NCBI GenBank assembly: GCA_002633005.1
Contig: NMRA01000139.1
Location: 498,050 to 562,049 of the forward strand
Length of the DNA stretch: 64,000 bases
Direction of reading: 5' to 3'
Origin: Phoronis australis
Lineage: Eukaryota; Phoronida; Phoronidae
A program made the position numbers and the translations under genes. The stretch's first letter is position 1, and each line of letters opens with the position of its first letter. This document shows positions 57,901 through 64,000 of the stretch, piece after piece. The notes beneath the pieces were generated by a model that had not been told where the DNA came from, searched no databases, and saw only the letters and a program-made list of their open reading frames with translations.

Positions 57901-60900
57901 AGAGCTTTCTGCGTGAAAAATCAAGATTTTTTAGAAAAACGCCACTGCATATGATTACGAATATCTGAATCTATTATTTCTGTGAAAATGATAAGATTCT
58001 GAGCACATAAAGAATTTCAAAATATGCATTTTCAGTGGTGCATAATTGATGCTTAACTTCTTTAATTAAGAAATTCGATTCTTGCTAACGAAATTCGCCT
58101 ATTGCCTTAAGTAGGACCCTAGAAATCTGTCGAAACTTGATTAACTTCGGAACTATGTATCTCAGAAACGTCTTATCGGATTCGTTCACGTGAAACTTTC
58201 CGATATTATGCTCAATGTGATGTTCTTCAAAACGATATTAAAAGTGTTTTTAAAATGTTTTGCTTTATCATGAGGAGTTGTCAAAATTAGTACAGTTACA
58301 GTTTTCGTGAAAAACTCAGGAGTTGCATGAAAAGAAAAGAAAATGATAATTTATATAATTATAATGGCGTTTTGGTAATTTCATCTTGAACATGTACATC
58401 GGTCATGTTATTGAAATCATTGCTTTGCTTTTAAAGTGCCTTTCCTATTTGTCATATTAAACTTGAACATGTGAGCCAACTAATGACAGCAATAGTTCTG
58501 CAGATATTTTGATAGATACAGTCATGTCGATAAGGTCCTGCATAACGTTGTTATGGTAACTTCCTGTTGTACTCAATACTTCAGCGTGCACTTTATTGCA
58601 CTGAAATGTATTAATTTAAGAAAGAAATTTTAGCCAGTCTTGAAATACCTCAGCCATAGGCGCATCGCGTAAACTGGTGTTTTTTCATTATTCTAATTCT
58701 AACTTGTCGGTGCCCCAGGCTTGTTGGGTTTTTGTTAATTGCAAACACGTTCTTGAGATACATCCATACCTTGCAGACAGTCATTTAGTACTGTAATGTG
58801 CTCATGACGTCACATTTCCGGTTCGTGTCTGTATTTCTACATGCATCCGTTTACATCCATCCCACCTAAATTTTGAACAAAAAGTGTATCAGCGTCTAGT
58901 CGAAACCCTGAGCGGTTACACCTGCATAGATTGTTCCCTGAAGGTATTACGTAACAGAAAATGATTTAAGTTTGCAGAAATTTAGTCATTAACACGTGAC
59001 CCCATGTTTTCTCTAATCGCTAAACATCGTGGCGGTCTCGAACAGTCATTAGTCACCGTTTTCGGTTAACTGCAAATGAGTTATGAGAGAAAAATTTCGC
59101 TTAACTAATTAACTTGGTGGTGGTTGTATTAAAAACCCTAATCTAGCAACAGTGGTATGGCTGTTAGTGCTAGAAACTGGAAACATGTTTCGAAACATGT
59201 GATAGAAATATGTGTTGCAGTGCCAAAGCTGTCGAATTAGTACCACGTGGAATTGCGCAGCTGGGAAGGCTTAGGTTGATTCCTGGAGACGGATTCGGCT
59301 GTAATTAAGATGAATAGACGCAGCAAACGAGCGCACGTGACCAACAACGCTGGTGTGCGCTGTCACGAGAGAAAATGTTAGCCAGAAAATAAACACACAC
59401 TCGTAATTTGCAGTATAAAAGTAAATACATTAAAATTAAAATGTTATGCAACATATAATTCCCATAAACTCTCGTCACCCATGACACGAACTTCTGATGC
59501 AGACCACTTACAGGCTGTAAAACATGTTTTAACTAGTTTCTCACTCAGACAAGCGATGCCTTCTGGACTTGAAAACAAGTTACAGTTCGTCATTGCCTTC
59601 TAAGATCACTGTATGAGTATAGTTGATTCCCTTCACAAGCCAATTTGCTGAGCCTGGTGTCAAGTAGTAACGAACTGACAGTAATATCAAAGTCCAGGAA
59701 CATGCAGAGATGAATTCCTTTACTGGAAGTCGTATACGGTAAAAAATCTACCGTTTGGGAGAAGAACAATTGCTGAAACAGCCAATTTTTTAAATGCGTA
59801 CTACATTGCTACGAATGCATAGAATTTAAACAAATACTGTATAATGCAAACCAAAATAACCAAGAAAAATGTTCACGAAGGATTTTTATTAAATGACTGG
59901 AAAAAGTTAATCCCTCTTGTCTGCCAAAGTAAGTCCCAAAATTAAGATTTTTTATCTTAATCGAGAGCTAGTTTACAGGTAGAACGCGGGTTAGAACAAG
60001 TACGCAGGTTTTCCCGATATTCAGATCAATTAGTCACTCTTGTTAAAACACATGAGGCACTATCTGGTCAAATCAACTCCCTTGATAGTTACTGCTGTAT
60101 TTGTTTTTGAGACAATATTAAAATTCCTTGCAGAAAGATAGGAAAAATCTTTGATTGGTTTGAAGGCAATTGTTTATAATAGAATGTATATTCTCGTATG
60201 AGAAAGAAACTTAAAGATACCTGGAACGTGAAAGCTCACCAAAAATCTCTTTTAAACAATTCCTGACACATAACCATATCGCAACGTCTAGTACAGAGTA
60301 ATTCACTTTCTCCTGAGGGAGAGTTTCCAGAAAAAAATCACAAAATTCACGATTGTTGAAATACACGCGAAGGAAAAACTCTGTGGTTGCAACAGAGTTT
60401 TTAATCTTCCTACCACTTATGATAAATGCGTGCATACGCTCACAGTCATTTGCGTGAAGTCGCTTGAGGTCAAAGGTGACATTTTCCGTATTAGGGAAGT
60501 GTGCTACATCTATGTATTGTCATACCAAAAAAGGATACGTGCTTTGCCTTGTGGGAGAAAAATCGACGAAGTGGCGAACAGTTGGCAGATTTTTTTGAAA
60601 TTTGGAACTAAATGCTTTGATGTCAACAGAAATTAAAAATCTTTACAAACAAACCTTAAAAATACCTGGTTAGCCGGTTGAATTCTGTCTCAGTAATAGA
60701 GAACCACTTTCAATATTGCAATTAGTCTGCTTTTCGCCTTCCCGGCCTCTTTAATAAATGATGGGTTATTTCACTTAGGGATATCATAGAAATTACAGTC
60801 ATTCAAAAGATAAGGCAAAGGACAATTTAGGTTTTTCTTGAAGTCAAAATCACCGCACGTACAGTGCATGTACGTTTACGATTACTTTTTACCGTGGGGT

Positions 60901-61164
60901 GATGGCGACGGTTGTGAACGACGAGTTTCTTTCTTCCACGACCGTGGCTTTAGGCTATACTTTACCATGGAGTATTTATTGCCGACAATGATAATAAAAG
61001 AATTACAATTAAAAAGTAACCGAGAAATAGCCGTTTAACCTCGTAGTATTTAAATACATTTCCAGAGGCCCGCATCTCTTCATCTTGAAAATACACAAAC
61101 TAAATTCGTGACTGTTTGTGACGTCATTGAAAAACTTAGTCTTTGATCTCCACACAGGAACTGA

Positions 61165-61385
61165 TGTTTCGTTAAAACAGTTTTAGCGCGTGCTGTTTTA
61201 GCTCTAGCTGTTTTGGCTTGTGCTGTTTTAGCGCGTGCTGTTTTAGCTCGTGCTGTTTTAGCTGGTGCTGTTTTAGATCGTGGTGTTTTGGCTTGTGCTG
61301 TTTTAGCTCGTGCTGGTTTAGATCGTGGTGTTTTGGCTTGTGCTATTTTAGCGCGTGCTGTTTTAGCTCGGGCTGGTTTAAAACT
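61165..61385 (+). repeat. 15-bp minisatellite
   Basis: About 14 copies of GTGCTGTTTTAGCTC and variants (GCGCGT, GATCGTG, TTGGCTT). Because 15 is a multiple of 3 it reads as an endless AVLAR-type peptide, which is not evidence of a gene. Confidence 0.9.
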
Positions 61386-61985
61386 GATTCTACAATACTT
61401 TCTTTCCGCAAATGCAACAGAAAATAAATACTGTCATCTTGTAACGCCATACACTCTTAAATATATTTTAAGTCACGCTTGTTGCGTGCCACGGTTGGAG
61501 ACCCAATGTCCGTTTAAACACTCACGGTATATCGGCGAACTAAGAAAAAGAAAAAATGAATATACTTTCACTCAGTACGATATTACAGATCTATTCACTG
61601 ACCGCCTCTACATTATATACAAATTCAATGTAGAAAATTGGTTATATTTAATTTTCATTGTTTAACAAATTGCATTAATTTATTTCAAAGGCATATTTTG
61701 CAATGTTGTTCGTTTCTTTACTTTATCTCTCCATTGAGTTACTTTCACACAAAATTAATCTCTTTTGCATTTCACACACAGATAGACTTGATCGATCATT
61801 AAAATAATCCCCAAACTGGTATTATCAAAGTACTTCTGAAATCTGTGTTAGTGTCATCTTATCAGTGAAGGTACAATATCTTGACACGAAGAGAATCGAT
61901 TCGTGCAAATGGATTGATCCCTCTAGTCGTTCACCCTTTTATAGTCTTACATAGAACGCGTAATATGGATATGGAATGAAAAGAC

Positions 61986-62052
61986 CTAGTTAAGAGGCCT
62001 GCGCCTAATGCAAAGCCTAGTTAAGAGGCCTGCGCCTAATGCAAAGCCTAGT
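61986..62052 (+). repeat. Perfect 34-bp direct duplication
   Basis: CCTAGTTAAGAGGCCTGCGC...GCAAAG occurs twice back to back, and the third start (GCCTAGTT) then diverges. Confidence 0.85.
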
Positions 62053-62657
62053 TCGAGTTTGAACAATTCAACACTGTTGAAAAATAACCTTATCTTGTGC
62101 CATGAAATTATACTCTGATTTTTTATGTGAATGATCGAAAGCAATGTTTACAAATTCAGAAACAAACGGCAGTGTAAGGCAAGGAAGGGAGTTTATACGC
62201 TGCCCTAAAAATTGACACCGTAGAACGGACACATCGTTACCACGATGTCTAAGCTGACGACTGCGCAATCTGAATTAAGAAATGAATGAAACGTGTTAAT
62301 GTAACAAATTATCTACACATCTCTCGGTCTCGCATTGCTCTAGTTAAAGGACGCTGTGCAATCCTTTTAATCTGAAGCTAATGTAGATTCTTTCTCATAA
62401 GATCACACGCTCCCTGGCTATTTAATCATGATGAACAAAAGATGACTCTTTTGCAGACATTTGTAACCGGAATTTCTTAGTTCATCATTTGATATACCCC
62501 ACATGGTGTCCAAGTAACACTGAAATAACCAGAAGAGGGATTAATTATGGTATGGTTTCTGTTTCGTATCCCTTCAGCGATATATATATGTGCTTTATAT
62601 CCATTATATACAATCTGCCTGTACCCTTTCCTTTCATTTTCGTTTGAACGATAATAG

Positions 62658-62705
62658 CAAATGTATTGATACATGTATTGATATATGTATTGATACATGT
62701 ATTGA
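62658..62705 (+). repeat. 12-bp tandem (TGTATTGATACA)
   Basis: Four units of TGTATTGATACA with one variant (ATATA), within AT-rich sequence. It produces Tyr-rich or Ile-Asp-Thr-Cys-rich frames on the two strands that are not genes. Confidence 0.85.
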
Positions 62706-64000
62706 CAAACATAGGTGTATTGGTAATTCGCTACTGTGTTCACTCGTCCATATCCGTTATAAGATTGCATATCTTGCTATACAAAATTTACAGTCAACGT
62801 TAAAATCACTGCATTCTTATATTGCTAGATATCTCGAAGCAGTAGTAGGTCTTCAAAAGCGTCTGACAGGTATACAAAAATCGTTTTAAAGGTGATGTTT
62901 GAAAGGCTTCCGTGTTGGGTATTGACTGAAAAGGTCATATAGCGTATGTGCACGTATTTAGAGCCGTTCGCTTACACAAGAAGTCACGCGTTTTTTTTCA
63001 AACAATTTTTGCACAAATGTTTTGCACATGTGTGCATGCTACCAACTTTAATTTTTCGGCGATGGCGACTATAGGTTGTTTTTGTACATGTCTTAAAGAT
63101 GCCCCTTCCTTTATTTTCGCCAATTTAAAAACACACCAAAACTAGAAAATAAACTGAGAAAATTCATATGAAATTCAGTTAAATTTGAAATTATTTGGAG
63201 TCGTGCTGAATAAGCATCATTTTGACTTTCGTTTCGACTGAATTAACACGCGTAAAAATCCATTTTAAGAAGATTTGATCTAAATTGAGTTGGAAGGAGT
63301 ATCTTTAAATTGACTGCTTTTGTTGCCATTTTGTCCATTTTTGTGTTTTCAATTCAAGTAGTTAATGTTAAATTGGAAACTCGTCTACATCTGTAGTTTT
63401 TTAACAAATAAGTCAATATTCACCCATTCACTTTACTCACGTTTCCCATATAAAGGGCCAAGAACTAATTCCGAATACAGGTGGTGTTCACGTGTAGGGC
63501 GGATTGGCGTAATTCGCCAATAACCTCCACCAACCAGGCAGTTACATTCGGCAATATATGATAATAGGTATATTTCATATTTTCAGGATGTATCCTGAAA
63601 TCGAGAAAACATGCAGCAACTGTTTAAATTCTAATATCAGGGGCTTAACTACCTTTTTGCATAGAATATTAAGAATAATTAAATAGTCTATACGGTCTTG
63701 ACCTGCGGTCGCATAATTTTAGGCTCATGAAAAGTATTTCAGCAGAAATACACGGTAGATTTTGCATGCGCGTTCTTCGCTTTCCGTACAATCCATTGAA
63801 ACTATCAATATGCCGTATTGTCTGTATCGATGAAGTAAATCAATTATTCATGCGGCGGTTCACGAAATTAAACATATGGGTGTTTAACTTGGCTTCGTTT
63901 CCAGTCCAAGATCAAACAAAGTCCATTACTTTGAGACAACACGCTTGATTTTATGAAATTCTGGTCTTACTGTTTACAGACAGGAAATAATTACGAATTT

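Larger units (their letters stand above)
50969..64000. other. Intergenic region with no recognised gene
   Basis: Only short open frames without recognisable domains. Notable contents are a Penelope-like flank (51440-51960), a lone N at 57405 in G-rich sequence, a 15-bp minisatellite (61165-61385), a 34-bp duplication (61986-62052) and a 12-bp tandem (62658-62705). The rest is AT-rich and featureless by eye. Confidence 0.55.

Noticed and set aside
61213-61665. Ala-Val-Leu repeat protein of 150 residues
   Set aside because: Its repeated half is the 15-bp minisatellite and the rest has no recognisable domain.

Overview
This is a eukaryotic, animal-type genomic window: protein-coding genes are split by GT-AG introns and carry AATAAA-type poly(A) signals, and the intergenic and intronic DNA is full of retroelement fragments, tRNA-derived repeats, terminal-inverted-repeat (MITE-like) elements and minisatellites. 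Recognisable genes (hydroxylysine kinase; a ciliary microtubule inner protein of the CFAP141 type; a discoidin-domain protein; JAZ-type dsRNA-binding zinc fingers joined to a RIG-I/Dicer-type helicase) point to a metazoan, most likely a marine invertebrate. The phylum cannot be fixed from the sequence alone. Two long N runs (11049-11532, 45195-45564) and three lone N bases (5883, 13538, 57405) show a draft assembly. At two of the lone Ns the flanking sequence is duplicated in a way that looks like uncollapsed haplotypes.

Layout. About 1.66-3.41 kb (+): a protein with five JAZ-type zinc fingers, 5' end incomplete. 3.9-6.4 kb: non-LTR retrotransposon remnants, duplicated around the N at 5883. 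6.85-12.26 kb (-): a CFAP141-like gene, head to head with the next gene. 12.82-26.64 kb (+): an eight-exon gene whose splice phases all agree, giving a 1623-residue protein with ten C2H2 JAZ-type fingers, a long disordered acidic/serine-rich linker and a C-terminal RIG-I/Dicer-like SF2 helicase module with degraded catalytic motifs. 28.41-34.57 kb (-): a gene with a 2.15 kb Thr-rich/repeat exon spliced to four exons that together form one F5/8 type C (discoidin) domain. 34.6-42.2 kb: intergenic, several MITE-like elements. 42.22-50.97 kb (+): a complete six-exon hydroxylysine kinase gene (377 aa). 51-64 kb: no gene recognised, only repeats and short open frames.

The most interesting system is the zinc-finger/pseudohelicase gene and the nearby five-finger gene. 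Both use the C-x2-C-x12-H-x5-H finger that in ZNF346/JAZ and dsRBP-ZFa binds double-stranded RNA. In the large protein these fingers are fused to a helicase fold of the RIG-I-like receptor/Dicer clade that keeps the Q-like motif and Walker A but has lost the canonical DECH and motif VI arginines. By inference this is a dsRNA-binding, possibly antiviral or RNAi-related, ATP-binding but perhaps non-translocating protein. No such fusion is known to me in well-studied animals. The other genes (ciliary protein, adhesion-type protein, lysine catabolism enzyme) appear functionally unrelated neighbours.
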